Part shown: piece after piece, positions 11,901 to 22,640 of the stretch | Layout: each line of letters begins with the position of its first letter | How positions within the stretch are numbered: the stretch's first letter is position 1 | NCBI GenBank assembly: GCA_964019425.1 | Contig: OZ025830.1 | Coordinates: 62,001 to 126,000, forward strand | Length of the DNA stretch: 64,000 nucleotides | From: Flectonema sp. DT1601 | Lineage: Eukaryota; Euglenozoa; Diplonemea; Diplonemida; Diplonemidae | Direction of reading: 5' to 3' | The notes under the pieces: generated by a model | What the model saw: only the letters and a program-made list of their open reading frames with translations | Database searches by the model: none | What the model was told of the DNA's origin: nothing | Position numbers and translations under genes: made by a program

Positions 11901-12948
11901 GACTGATGTGACTTTCCTTACCAACGATATCTCCACAAACAGATTCATAAAGATGTGCAGCTGTTGGATCTTCCGCAGCGAGTAGTGCAGCAGTCACTCG
12001 ATATTCGTCTGCTGCTCCAAATAATTCACAAGTTCGTATCTTTGTAAAGAGTGGGACGAGTAGTTCTTCAACAGCTTCTTTACTAACAACAGCATCTGAA
12101 GTATCTCCGTCAGCTGTGGTGTAATGAAGTGAGATATCAGTAAGCCACTTCAATACTTCTTCAGACTGATGTTTATCAAGACAGCTGTCGATATGTTTAA
12201 CAACATTTGATAAGTAAGAAACCCAACACTGTAGACCTGTCGATGAATCCAAATCACCTGCAGCAGCGCAGCAGCCTCGGATGAAGTGTCTGGATAGCGG
12301 TCGGGTAGCAGAAGATTGATCTTCCAGAATGCTGAATAGCAAAACTCCCAACTGCTCCCCATCCACGTCACCTTTCGATACCGAGTGTGGTGGGCAGAAT
12401 CCTGAATCCCGACCAAGTAATTGTCTTAGAATGTGAGTATACTCTCCCTCAAAACAATTTATTACTTTAGTTCCAATCAGTTGATTCACAGTATCTCCTT
12501 GTCGTAGATAACATAAATATGTTTTGAAATCTTTTAAACGTGAGTCTGATGAGTTGGTTAATAAAGGACACGGGAAGTCACACTTCTCATCGGGGAAGCT
12601 CTCACAGTGCTGCTCCAAGAATTGTTGGTAGTCTCCATTTACGAGTAACATAAATTGAAATAAATTAGTCATCGATCCACTCTTTCCGAGAGTAGTTCCT
12701 TTGTACCAATACCAACAGGGAACGTTGGGATGTAATTCTGCTTCCTGAGTCTCACTTCGTAAAGTTCCCCATCGCACCAGGTCACCAAGTAGTTTTATTA
12801 TTCCTCTCTTGACTCGTTCAGATCCCATCGAGAACAGCGTCATCATAACTCCCTTCGCCAACTCATATTGACCTTCCTCAAGATGAAGGGCGAGAGTACT
12901 CAGCAGCTTCCCCTCCTTCGTATCTTCGATGAAGGCCAGTAATCGCAT
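5939..12948 (-). CDS. ZFYVE26: Spastizin/ZFYVE26 (SPG15) homologue lacking the FYVE finger
   Basis: Eight exons: 12948-11652, 11571-11425, 11365-8382, 8280-8123, 8012-7527, 7441-6559, 6477-6280 and 6214-5939. Every junction keeps frame, giving 2142 residues (human about 2539). The C-terminal third aligns by eye with human spastizin. ECCRTDFYYNESPSLSLC matches the block just after the human FYVE finger. TDIVWLSHGLEALKLGWW, LVSFYVRGHELTKALQHF, DYVRSALTARDRF and EAARAWLYCKKWKRAYFIAA match later blocks. Spastizin is an alpha-solenoid scaffold that works with spatacsin and the AP-5 complex on late endosomes and lysosomes. No RRHHCR-type zinc finger is present where the FYVE domain should be (before residue ~1450). 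The start fits the human N-terminal helices (EGQYELAKG against a human GEWELAQ block) and lies 13 nt after a TAG acceptor. The donor at 11651 could instead lie 9 nt further upstream. Confidence 0.9.
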
Positions 12949-13994
12949 GATGGACCTCCGTCTAGTAAGTTAATAAATATGAACTACTCAATTACTAAGA
13001 CAGACAAAACAAAATACCTCCCTCGAATTCACTCAACAAGTGTTGTTCATGTCTTCTACGGTACCTGTGTGGGAAAGAAAATGTAGCAAAAGCAAGTAAC
13101 TTTCATAAAAAACCAAAAAAAAAAAAAAACTATGGCCATTGCTGCCTGAAGTAGTACACACAACGTATTTTACTCGGAGTTCTGAATCCATTCTCGTTCA
13201 CAAACCATGACGGGAGAGGTGCCCTAAAAGTAAAACAGTAATTTCCTGGAGTGAATTCTACCCAGAAAAAAGCATACTACGGAACTGCAATGATGCCGAC
13301 TATCAGCGATCACTTTGAGATGGTGAAGCTGAAAACTTAATTAAAAAACACAACACGAGTGAGTGTAGCTCGTGTGCGTTATGCTAAGCTCAGATTAACC
13401 TTTTTAATATCTATTAATATTATTATTATTATTATTATTATTATTTTTATGCTTAAAAGAAAAACTGTAAACGGAGGCATGTGATCACAACACACTACAC
13501 GTGTTAAGTACCAAAACAATGTTACTATGTACTGTGTTGCACTCCCGACAAACTGATGAACTGAAGGTAAACAATTCCTTCTGTGAAAAATAACAAACAC
13601 AAAATAACAGTTAAACAAACAGCTGCAAACTTACTAACAAAAACAACAAAAAAGAAAAAAAAAAAAAAAAAGACAGGTCTACCGAAGGATACCCTGACGG
13701 GGGGTGTTTCCCAGTTAATTGCAAGCCACATAATTCTCTTCAACACGCGAATAAATTGAAACAGGGAAACATATTTATACAACAGTCAGGTATGAACCTC
13801 ATTCGATGACTTCGTCCTTGTTCATAACGGATCAATAAGTAAAGTTTTCTTTTTCTTTCTCATTCTTTTTTTTTTTAAATATTTTTTTTTGTTTTTTTGT
13901 TTTTTTTTTATTGCTGTCGCCTAACAACTAAGGATCTGAAGTTCTACTTTTTAATCCTATTGTTGGCTTTTTTATTTTTGCTGCTTTGCTCAAC

Positions 13995-14027
<33 letters not shown>

Positions 14028-14682
14028 TGAAATAGTTTACATCAGATATTAAAGAATCTATAAAAGGGAAGTAGCGAACTTCAGTTGGCTTTGCATACAT
14101 CGCTCAGCGTGATATGAACTGTTTGAAAAAAAGTGGTCTACGCTTGTCAAACAACGTCCATTTTTGTATCTCCAACAAAAGGTGGTTTTGATTTGAAAAC
14201 GTAGGCTTTGCTCTGCAGAGAAGACGCTTTGATTTGCGTGCCACCAAATCGGGTTAATTAGAGTAGGAAAACGAGAGCGAAAAAATGTAGAAAACCAAAA
14301 GAAGACAAGCTGAAGGTACGCCTAGTGACGAGTATTAGAATAAAGAAAGGATCTCATACAAGAGGTTTTCATTCTCAGAGGGGCAGCTGGTTCGTTGACT
14401 ATTCTAAAGTGAAGGGAAGCGAACACACGCTGGCAATGACATCACAGATCAAAGAGAAAAAAAAAAAAAAAAGAACAGTTTACACAACTTTGAGTAATAG
14501 TTTCCAAACGATCTGTGGCCTCAAGAGAATGCTAACCTCGGTGTAGATCAATAAAAAGCAATAAATAGTAAAGCAATAAATAGTTTAGTCGCTGATTTAC
14601 GACAACAATTACATTGGTAGCAAAAAAAATGATGAGACTACGGTTTTATTTTTCAATTTTCTTTTCGTTTCTTTTCCTCCTT

Positions 14683-14718
<36 letters not shown>

Positions 14719-15194
14719 TGTTCAAAATCAAACCCTCACAGACTTTCTCAAAAAAGAGGGATCAAAAAGAAATCCCCCTCATAAGAGAATTAGCACCCAT
14801 TGATTAATACAAACATCTCATGTGTAGCTGCGGTAATCAGAAGAAGTGATTTCACCCTGTGTGTGGGGAAGACCAAATCTAAAAAGAAAAAGGAAAAGTA
14901 GTGAACTTTCCCTAGCGAATTACCACGCTGTGTCTGTGGGGTACTTTGAATTGAAGTTTTACTCAGCAGGCCACTTCTTTGGGAATTGTTCCAGTAAGTT
15001 GGAATATTGTTCCCAGGGGGCTCATCTTTGAATTGCTGTCGAAACAAACAATTAAGCTGTTGTTTGCATTCGAAGATAAGACAAGCTCAAGGTGGTGGAG
15101 TTTTGATCTTCTAGTCCAGTGAAACATGCACTTAAGCTGTTTTATTACTTCTTCGATGCGTTTTTAAGTTGCATCGAATAGGTGAGTCCTGTGA
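12949..15194. other. AT-rich intergenic region with microsatellites; possible small leader exons
   Basis: About 2.2 kb with no confident gene. It holds an ATT repeat (about 13415-13446) and long T runs near 13992-14021 and 14685-14717. Two short open pieces on the minus strand (13208-13174 and 13064-13018) join in frame through GT/AG signals and begin with an ATG. They could be a small leader or a separate mini-gene upstream of spastizin, but they do not join the spastizin frame through a normal donor. Another acceptor-then-ATG sits near 15020 and opens only about 20 codons. Confidence 0.5.
14685..14717. repeat. Poly-T homopolymer (about 33 nt)
   Basis: An uninterrupted run of about 33 T on the plus strand lies in non-coding DNA between the acyltransferase and spastizin genes. 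It is one of several runs over 20 nt in the window. Confidence 0.9.
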
Positions 15195-17425
15195 CTACAA
15201 TTTTGCTTGCGGTTGGAATGCTACTCTGGCTACCTCCTCTGGAAAGGCTTCCAATTCTTTTTGAAATCTTCCCATTCGTCGGAAGCCTCGAATCTCATCT
15301 TCCAAGTCCAGCAGTCTGCTGTACTCAGAGTGATACTTCTCACCGAGGGACATGTAATTAATATCTGTTCCGGAGACTTGGATAACACGCTTTTCAATAG
15401 CGCCAAACTCTCTGTATGTTGATAAAGCATGTGCTAATGATTCTTTTGAAAGTGATTCATAAAAGTTAAGATCTCCCAAATGGAATAGCATTAATCCGAA
15501 TGACTGAAGCTGACTGATGAATACGCCTTCTTGAAGAATCGAGTGAGTTCGTCCTTTCGAAAAGACAGTTAGAAGACCAGCGAGAACCAACCAATAGCTT
15601 TCAATAAACGGCCATATCAACATACACAGAAATGTGAATTCAGCTGACCACAACTGTGAGTCTGTTGTAAAAAGTTTAACGTTGTCGTTTTCATCCAATT
15701 CTAATATTTTATGTGCCACCAAATGATCGAGAGCTGCTCTGAAGTTAGCAGCCAAGGCTGACTCATTCGCATCCTTTCTCTTTCCTCCTAAAATCATACG
15801 ACCTGTTGCTCCAGCAAATACAAATTCAGAACGTAGAATGCGAGACAATCGACCTATTTTATTATTTTATTTTATTATTTTTCAACACCCACTGACAATA
15901 GGAAAGAAAAAAAAAGAGTAAAAAAAAACAATACCTGTGCGCTCCATGAGTTGCTGACGAGTGACGAATTTATTATTTGGATTACCTCTCATGAAGGAAT
16001 GGAGTGCGGCAACGATTGTTGATCGTTCCATGAAGACGTGGCAAAGTAAGTTTCGATAGAACGACAGCTCTAAATGATTACTAACAGAGTAAACAGGTTG
16101 AAGTAATTGATGAGTGCCAATAAGACCAGACATTACTTTTAAAGATTCGTCAACCATATCAGCTGTGTGACCGTCTGGCCATGAGAGACAATTCCCACCA
16201 CTCTTTTCTATCATATCCCTGAGCCATTCGACTTTTCTTATTAATTCTTCTCGACCAACACCTCTACCTCTGGTCGTTAACATTACCGTTCCAACAAGTG
16301 AAGTTGGATTAATACAAGACACTTTATTAATGTCATCAAGGACTCGATATGCAATAGATCTCAACATCATTACTCTTCCTCTTCTACTTAACGTGTCAGT
16401 AAGCATTCTATTCTTAATGTACTCAGCAACGCTAAACCCTTCTGCTATCCGAATCTGAATAGAACCCATTCTGGGTGTGTATGTTAACTTTTCTTTTACA
16501 GCTCCGAATAAACCTGAAACTGATTCTTTTTGTTTTTTTGATCCGAGAAGCTCATGAGCGTATTCCGCTCCTTCCATTAGTCTGTCGTACTGAATAGAGA
16601 TTGGAACGATGTATGCATCGCGAACTAGTCCTTTTAGAATTGGAGTTATCACCATTGACAACATTCCTATCTTTGGAACTAATAGTTTTCCAGTTCTACT
16701 TCTACCACCCTCAGGGAAGAATTCAATATTAATTCCTCTCTTAAGTAGTTCTTCCATAAATGCAGCAACTACTTGGGTGTAGACTTTTCCGTCTTCGCCA
16801 CCAAATGATCTTCTTATGAAGAAAGCTCCGGACCTTTTTAGTAACCTTCCGATTAATGGAAGCTCTAAATTATTACCGGCAGCCACCATCGGAACAGAAA
16901 TACCAGCTTTTAAATACAAATAATGAAGTGCCATGTAATCAATATGACTCTTATGACTTGGTAGCAGGATGAGTGACTTTCCCTCTGCGGCGGCTTTTTT
17001 AGCAGTTGCACGAAGGTTGTCTAGTTCAGTTTCATCAATGTACATTCCAGAGAAGGTGTGCCTTCCCAATCGTTCAGCCATTGTGTACGCTCCGTAGAGA
17101 AGTGTGGGACTACAGCATGTTGTGAGTCCGTATGCCATCTCATGAATCTGTTTGTAGGTTTTTAGAGTACTCTAACGTGACTATTTTATAGTTCAAAGAA
17201 TAGAATAAAATGACATACTTGTTGTTTCATCTTTCTCCTCGCTTCTTTTCCATTCTTCTCTATTTCTTCAATTAATAGTTTCTCAATGAGTTGGTTCTTT
17301 TTCGTTCCTTCCAAAACGTCAGCCCAGTTCAAATTGAAAACATCTCTTCCGATGAAATTTTTCCATCGATCCCATCCTTTCTCTTTCTCATGTGAGAGTT
17401 CACTAGTAAATATATCAACCAACAT
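15195..17425 (-). CDS. GNPAT: Peroxisomal GNPAT/PlsB-type glycerol(dihydroxyacetone)-phosphate acyltransferase
   Basis: Three exons (17425-17219, 17147-15935, 15853-15195) give 692 residues, close to human DHAPAT (680). It transfers an acyl group to DHAP or glycerol-3-phosphate, the first step of ether-lipid or phospholipid synthesis. All four acyltransferase blocks are present: H134-x4-D139 (PSHKSHIDYM), GAFFIRR at ~176-182, FFPEGGRSRTGK at ~212-223 and YIVPISIQYD at ~248-257. The protein ends in -AKL, a PTS1 peroxisomal signal and the same tripeptide as in human DHAPAT. Block III (GGRSRTGKLL, then LSM) and the EYAHELLG segment look more like bacterial PlsB than like animal DHAPAT, so the preferred substrate is open. 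A TTACAG acceptor after a T/C tract lies 33 nt before the ATG, and no earlier exon is needed. Confidence 0.9.
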
Positions 17426-17458
17426 CGGGTGCTCCCAAAAGGATGTTTGTAAAGAGAG

Positions 17459-18014
17459 CTGTAAGAGAAAATAAAATTACTGACGCGCGTGAGACCCACC
17501 ACACATAATAATACAACTGTCTCTATGTTCTTTATTCCTGTGTTGTGAAATATAAATTATCTTTTCACCTCTACTTGATCTTTCAATGTAGTAATGCTTA
17601 TGTAATAAAAAAGTAAAATAAAATAAGGGGGAAAAAAAAAAAAGATGAAAGGCGAGGAGGAGGGAAAAAAAAGAAAGAAAAAAAAAAAAGAAATGTGTGC
17701 TGCAATTATGAAAAGAAAAAATTAGAAAGCAAAAAAAAAAAAAAAAAAGGACAAACCAGGGGGAGGGACCCAACATAGGGAAGAATGCGATTTCAACCAG
17801 CTAGTTGTAGACCAGGCGGGACCATACATTCCCTCTAAATGTTGAGTGAGTAGAAGAACTTTTCCGTCCTCTACGTATATAACATTAACATCTCAATAAT
17901 ATAAAAATAAAAATAAAAAATACTTTAAAAAAAATTTGTATTAGTGACGCTGTTTCGTTAATATCTTTTATTTCATAGTAGTGAACTCGATCGGTAAATG
18001 AACGTCTACTACTA
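17459..18014. other. AT-rich intergenic region with purine-rich tracts
   Basis: Several poly-A and A/G-rich runs lie between 17631 and 17750. On the minus strand these are long pyrimidine tracts. I see no supported gene here. Confidence 0.5.
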
Positions 18015-18209
18015 CTACTCCACCATAACAAGCACGTCAATCTCTTCCTCGTCTTTATTGATCTCATAGTTCGAGAAAGGGATTCGAATACCGAGAGTCG
18101 GATAGCAATCCTTCACAAGTAGAACAGAAAAACTTATTCTTGAAAAAGAATTTTCTGTTTTTTTTTTTTTGAAACAATTAATTTGTCTCCAATAACAGAA
18201 ACAATCCAT
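18015..18209 (-). CDS. Candidate small protein, 64 residues, unknown
   Basis: An ATG-started frame of 64 codons lies downstream of the kinase gene on the same strand. It has an A-rich stretch encoding KKKK, then a well-mixed C-terminal half ending NKDEEEIDVLVMVE. No clear acceptor precedes the ATG, unlike the other genes here. The A-rich stretch followed by ACAG could instead be an intron end. It may be chance. Confidence 0.25.
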   Translation of the reverse strand: MDCFCYWRQINCFKKKKTENSFSRISFSVLLVKDCYPTLGIRIPFSNYEINKDEEEIDVLVMVE

Positions 18210-18439
18210 CCAAACAATTTACAAATTACGTTTCCTGAACAAAACTGTTGAGAGAAAGAACGAAGAATTGAAGTGATTTTCTGATATTTGAAAGATCAAC
18301 AAAAGCAACACAGCGTCCGTATTGTATAAACAGGAGGTCTTGTTCCTAAACACTCCAATCAGAGCTGCCGCCTACTTTCAAAAGTAATAAATAGAAATTT
18401 AATACGAGTAGTGAAGTTGTCATCACAGGCTGGCGGTAA

Positions 18440-20113
18440 TTATGTTCTAGTTGCCTTAGAACGTGGGGTTTTAGCTGAGCCAGTCTTTCTAGTAACAGCA
18501 CCAGTCCCTCCTGAAAATGGTGTTAGTTTGGGTAGTGTAGAAGATATTAAAGGAAGTGGTGTACAAGACGATGATGAAGCTGATCCATTATTTGGTTTTT
18601 TAGATATTCGAGATGGCTTCCGCCCACCTCCAATAGCTGAGCGGGTGTCACGTAGAGAAGCCTCAACTTGAGTAATAATTTCCTGACTCACTCCAGTTCC
18701 TTTCAGATGTAGAAACTTTAATCTACCAGTTCTCGCAAGTCTCAAAACCGCTCGAGCACCTGCTGAAGAGATTTGATTGTTTGACAAGTCGAGTGTTGCT
18801 AATTTCGGATGACTAGTTGCAATCTTTATAATGCTCTGAAGACCTTCATAAGTGATTGCACAGTTACTGAGGTCCCAAGTTTCTACAGTCTGACTGTTGT
18901 CTACGATATCACATATCCGTAATATTGCTCTCGCTGATGTAGTCCCCGACACGTTAACAACACTACCTGTTGGTTCATAGTAGCCTGTCGTCAAATAAGA
19001 AAAAGTCCTCAAAATCGGAATATCACAATCACCGTCACGAAGGTTTTCGAAACGGGAGAAGTAGAGCAGCCTGTGGGCAGCCTTTACTACGAGGAATGCT
19101 TTCTTCCATCGGATTTTAGGATGCTTTCTGCGAGATTTGCGAGTATCTCCTGTTGATGTGCCGACAGCATCACCTTCGTCTTCCGAATAGCTGCTGCCAT
19201 CATCAAAAAAGACATCATTTGTACCTCCGCGAACCCAGTAGTGATGTAGGGCTTCTGTTGCTGTCATTCGAAGCAGTGGATCGATAACGAGAAGTTTTTT
19301 TATGAAATCTTTGCAACCACTTGAAGGAGGTGTCTCTACTAAGTCATCTTTAAATTGATATTCTGCCTCACAAATCTTCTCAACTAGTTCTGATTCATTT
19401 CCAGCAGTGAAGGGCAAGGCTGCGTACGCCAATACATAAGTTATTGCACCGAGAGCCCACATGTCAACTGGCTTTCCATATGGTCTGTCTGCTAATATCT
19501 CTGGAGCCATAAAGACTGTTGTTCCACAGAAAGACGTTAATGTCGACTCGTTGGAAACAACACACGAAAATCCAAAGTCCGCTACTTTAACATCGCAGTA
19601 CCCTCCTTCTTCAAGATGACCGGATACTAACATGTTTGCTAATTTCAGATCCCTGTGTACAATTCCCTTTCCGTGTATATACTCCAACGCTGTTAACATG
19701 CATCTGGTGATTCTTCGAGTTACTTGTTCATCGAATCCAGTTCCGTGTCGTTTTAGTTCTTTTTCTAATTCACCACCTCTGACGAGTTCCATAACTAACC
19801 AGAGACTGTTACTGTCTTCGAATATATCCTCTAACCTAACAATAGATGGATGGTCTAATAAGGATAAGATTTCTACCTCACTAAATACTTCTGAAAGTCC
19901 TTTAGCACCTGCAGCCTTCTTATCGATGTGTTTAATAGCGAAGTGTAATCCGTCACTTTTACGTATTGCTTCTCTCACAACACCGTAGGTACCCTTACCT
20001 AATTCTCTTAGCAAGTCGTATTCTTCAAACACAACTCTGGCTTCTCCCTTCTTCCCGCGACGCGATGTACTTGTGTCGCAATCCGGGCCTGCCATGTTAG
20101 AAATGTCGAACAT
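18440..20113 (-). CDS. Ser/Thr protein kinase (CAMK-like) with C-terminal leucine-rich repeats
   Basis: A single-exon gene of 557 residues. The kinase domain spans ~33-295. The glycine loop is GKGTYGVV at 39-46, with catalytic lysine K61 (FAIKHID), HRDLKLAN with D155, DFG at 179-181 and APE at 203-205, so it should be active. The arrangement is CAMK-like. Residues ~410-480 carry two to three LRR-type units (ETWDLSNCAITYEGLQSI, LATLDLSNNQISSAGARAV), so a ribonuclease-inhibitor-like LRR is fused behind the kinase. The tail is basic and Ser/Pro-rich. A CCTTCAG acceptor sits about 55 nt upstream of the ATG. A three-codon upstream ORF (ATG CCG TGA) lies in that leader and might lower translation. 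Confidence 0.95.
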   Translation of the reverse strand: MFDISNMAGPDCDTSTSRRGKKGEARVVFEEYDLLRELGKGTYGVVREAIRKSDGLHFAIKHIDKKAAGAKGLSEVFSEVEILSLLDHPSIVRLEDIFEDSNSLWLVMELVRGGELEKELKRHGTGFDEQVTRRITRCMLTALEYIHGKGIVHRDLKLANMLVSGHLEEGGYCDVKVADFGFSCVVSNESTLTSFCGTTVFMAPEILADRPYGKPVDMWALGAITYVLAYAALPFTAGNESELVEKICEAEYQFKDDLVETPPSSGCKDFIKKLLVIDPLLRMTATEALHHYWVRGGTNDVFFDDGSSYSEDEGDAVGTSTGDTRKSRRKHPKIRWKKAFLVVKAAHRLLYFSRFENLRDGDCDIPILRTFSYLTTGYYEPTGSVVNVSGTTSARAILRICDIVDNSQTVETWDLSNCAITYEGLQSIIKIATSHPKLATLDLSNNQISSAGARAVLRLARTGRLKFLHLKGTGVSQEIITQVEASLRDTRSAIGGGRKPSRISKKPNNGSASSSSCTPLPLISSTLPKLTPFSGGTGAVTRKTGSAKTPRSKATRT

Positions 20114-20379
20114 CTTATTTCAGTAAAGTTTTCACGGCATTTTCTTCGTTCACTTCTCTTGTCACGTCCTGAAGGAAAGATTAGATAATTAAGACACTTT
20201 TTTATATATTTGGAAAACTAACTAACGTCTCTCACTCTTGTGATCCATTGCTGGCGACCATTCTGTTGGTGGTTTTGATTTCTGAGGAATTAAATAACTG
20301 ATGAGCAGATAAAAACAAAAGTAACTTCTGTTCGCATATATGAGAGATGGTGTCACAGGAAAAGGAAACAATAAATAAA

Positions 20380-21897
20380 TTAATAAGCGTCAAACATAAA
20401 TTGGAGGAGGTCAGAAGCATCACTATCACTCTGTGTAATCTCTTCTTGAGGTGAACATGGAGACAGACACACTGGACTTAAAGAAAGCAGTGATAAGTAA
20501 TCAGTTGCCTCCTCCTCTACTTCTAGAGCGTTCACAGAGTTGTCGATTCTTTCTAATTTTGACATGTCTGGTGAGAGACACAGCTGCGTGTAAAAGTGTT
20601 CCTCTTCCTCCTTCACTTCAATAACTGTGGTGCTAGTTTCAGTGAGTGAGTCATCTGCTGGAGGAGTCATGAATGGAGTTTGTTGTAAACTCAACGTCTC
20701 CGACAAGGAAGTTGTCGAATCTGTCGATGAACTACTTTCTTCCAACTTGTTGGGAGTCAGTCCGATTTGATGTAATTCATTCACTCGGAGTTCTATTTGA
20801 GAATTGTGGGCGGAATTCTTATCTTCTACGACGTCAGTGGTAACTTTACTATTTGGGACGTCAGCTGGTATTTTCCCCGCGGTCGCTTGCTTCTGCTCAG
20901 CCAGTACAGCTTTAGTCACATCATTAATTGATTTTTCTGCTTCACGATATTCTGTGATACAATTCACCAATTTAACATTCAGTAGATTTGTTTGTAGTTT
21001 ATGTGTTTGATGAACTCCGGTAGCAGTTTCTCTGACTTCTTCAAGACGTGAAGATGCTTCTGATAATCTGTTTTCTATTCTTGTTACTAATGTTGTTAGG
21101 GATGAGCAGACATTCTCTAATGATTTCCATCGTTCTATGTCTTCCTTTTTTGACAACTCCACACTCTCTGGAACCCGCGGCCTTTTTATATTATTATCAT
21201 CAGCAGGTGGAATCTTTTTGTCTTTCTTGTAGTAGAGCTGCTTATCTCCTACGGTTTTGTTTTGAAATCCAGAAACTTGTTTCCTCAAATTGAAAGTCGG
21301 TTGTCGATATTCAGTCTGACTGTCGCTGTAGTTATTTCTCTCTAATTTGTTTCCAGGCTCTGCTGCTACTTTGCAATTGAGGGAAAAACTACTTCCAACC
21401 CGTTCCTGTGATGTCTTGTTATTAACACTAAAAGATTGTTTAGATGGAAGCTGACTGAACGACTGTTCTGATTGTGTTATACCAATCGGAGTATGTCGAA
21501 ACTCTGGCTGACTGGCATAAATTCTATCTTCTCTACTTTCTGACCTGTGAGGATGATGCCTATAGCCACTACTGTAATTGTTATTGTTGTTCCCTAATGA
21601 AGAACATACTCTACTCTCAACAGGTTGAGATAAGGAGGAACTGTAGTTAGTCGCATTGTTGTTTGCTCGTGGAATACTTTTCAAAGGGAGGTCATCAGCT
21701 GGTTGCGAAGCAGCTATTTGAGTTCTCTGTTGAAATCTTGGAGCCCTCCATCTGCTCTGACTCTGACTGGGTACACTCCAATCATTTTGACTCTGCGGAG
21801 AGAGATCTGCTTGTGTTTGGCTCTGCGAACCAAACAGTTCATTTATGCCAGCTCTCCCTCTTCCTGTTGTTAAACTGAACTTACGCTTACTCCACAT
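20380..21897 (-). CDS. SQ/TQ-rich protein with central coiled coil, unknown
   Basis: 505 residues from the ATG at 21897 (MWSKRKFSLTTGRGRAG), in a single exon. The first ~200 residues hold about fourteen SQ or TQ dipeptides, a density typical of SQ/TQ cluster domains phosphorylated by ATM/ATR-type kinases. A central helical segment (ENVCSSLTTLVTRIENRL and following) is probably coiled coil. The C-terminal third is acidic and Ser-rich. The basic N-terminus suits a nuclear protein. I recognise no family. A role in DNA damage or meiotic recombination is only an inference from composition. The ATG follows AAAAG by 15 nt, with a pyrimidine tract before it. Confidence 0.65.
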   Translation of the reverse strand: MWSKRKFSLTTGRGRAGINELFGSQSQTQADLSPQSQNDWSVPSQSQSRWRAPRFQQRTQIAASQPADDLPLKSIPRANNNATNYSSSLSQPVESRVCSSLGNNNNNYSSGYRHHPHRSESREDRIYASQPEFRHTPIGITQSEQSFSQLPSKQSFSVNNKTSQERVGSSFSLNCKVAAEPGNKLERNNYSDSQTEYRQPTFNLRKQVSGFQNKTVGDKQLYYKKDKKIPPADDNNIKRPRVPESVELSKKEDIERWKSLENVCSSLTTLVTRIENRLSEASSRLEEVRETATGVHQTHKLQTNLLNVKLVNCITEYREAEKSINDVTKAVLAEQKQATAGKIPADVPNSKVTTDVVEDKNSAHNSQIELRVNELHQIGLTPNKLEESSSSTDSTTSLSETLSLQQTPFMTPPADDSLTETSTTVIEVKEEEEHFYTQLCLSPDMSKLERIDNSVNALEVEEEATDYLSLLSLSPVCLSPCSPQEEITQSDSDASDLLQFMFDAY

Positions 21898-22318
21898 TTG
21901 TGTAATGACCAGCTTTTGGGGGTTTAAATAAAAAGAACAAAACACATCACTATTCTGACCAATATTTTACATTTGTAGTATTGTCGCTGCTAAAAACAAA
22001 CATAATATTAACAAATATCGAATGACTCATTCCCACACGTACTGCGGATGATTAACTTCAAGGGTCACAGTGACGACGCAAAAAAAAAGTTTTTATAATT
22101 TTTTTTTCGTTTGTTTGCTGTTGTTTTTTTGAAGTATGACTGACACAAGGCAATTCAAATATAAATACAGACAGATATCTTGTTTGCATTGAGGACTGGG
22201 TAGTCTTCCAGAGGAAAGAGGAGCTCAGGAGTAGAAATGATATAATAGAAAGCCTTCAGACAATTTTAACACTAACACGGTGCTGTAATCGGAAGAATTT
22301 TCATCAACATCAGACAAC

Positions 22319-22348
<30 letters not shown>
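22319..22348. repeat. Poly-A homopolymer (about 30 nt)
   Basis: A near-uninterrupted A run in intergenic DNA. The sequence before it has an open frame on both strands, so it is not good evidence for a retroposed copy. Confidence 0.9.
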
Positions 22349-22349
<1 letters not shown>

Positions 22350-22481
22350 TATAAGTTCATCTGGGTATTCAGGGAATGGGTCAAAACACGAAAATGAAAC
22401 AAAAAAACGACAAGTGATCCAAACTGAGCAAAGTATGAAAATTAAAGAAAGGCTTCTTTTTTTTTTTTTTTTTATTTGCAG

Positions 22482-22640
22482 ACTAGCAAAGGTTTATTAG
22501 TAAAGGCACTCAAGGAAACGAACTTGAAACTATGTATCCCTAAACAAGTTGATTTCTCACCTAAAACTACGTCTCCTATCACAAGTCTGCACAGCTCTGC
22601 TTTCAAAGTTTACGACAGGATACGACTACCTGAGGAATAA
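22482..22640 (+). CDS. Candidate plus-strand terminal exon, unknown
   Basis: A strong acceptor (about 17 T, then ATTTGCAG) ends at 22481 and is followed at once by 52 open codons to a TAA. The translation begins TSKGLLVKALKETN and ends VYDRIRLPEE. No ATG lies in frame near the start, so it would need an upstream exon that I cannot identify. The acceptor and the open frame agree, but the piece is short. Confidence 0.22.
   Translation, partial: TSKGLLVKALKETNLKLCIPKQVDFSPKTTSPITSLHSSAFKVYDRIRLPEE

Noticed and set aside
13018-13208. Two short in-frame pieces upstream of spastizin
   Set aside because: They cannot be joined to the spastizin frame with a normal donor and acceptor, and the spastizin ATG at 12948 already fits the human N-terminus and has its own acceptor signal.
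22140-22355. Retroposed copy ending in the poly-A run
   Set aside because: Both strands are open here, no target-site duplication was seen, and many A/T runs occur in this genome without associated copies.
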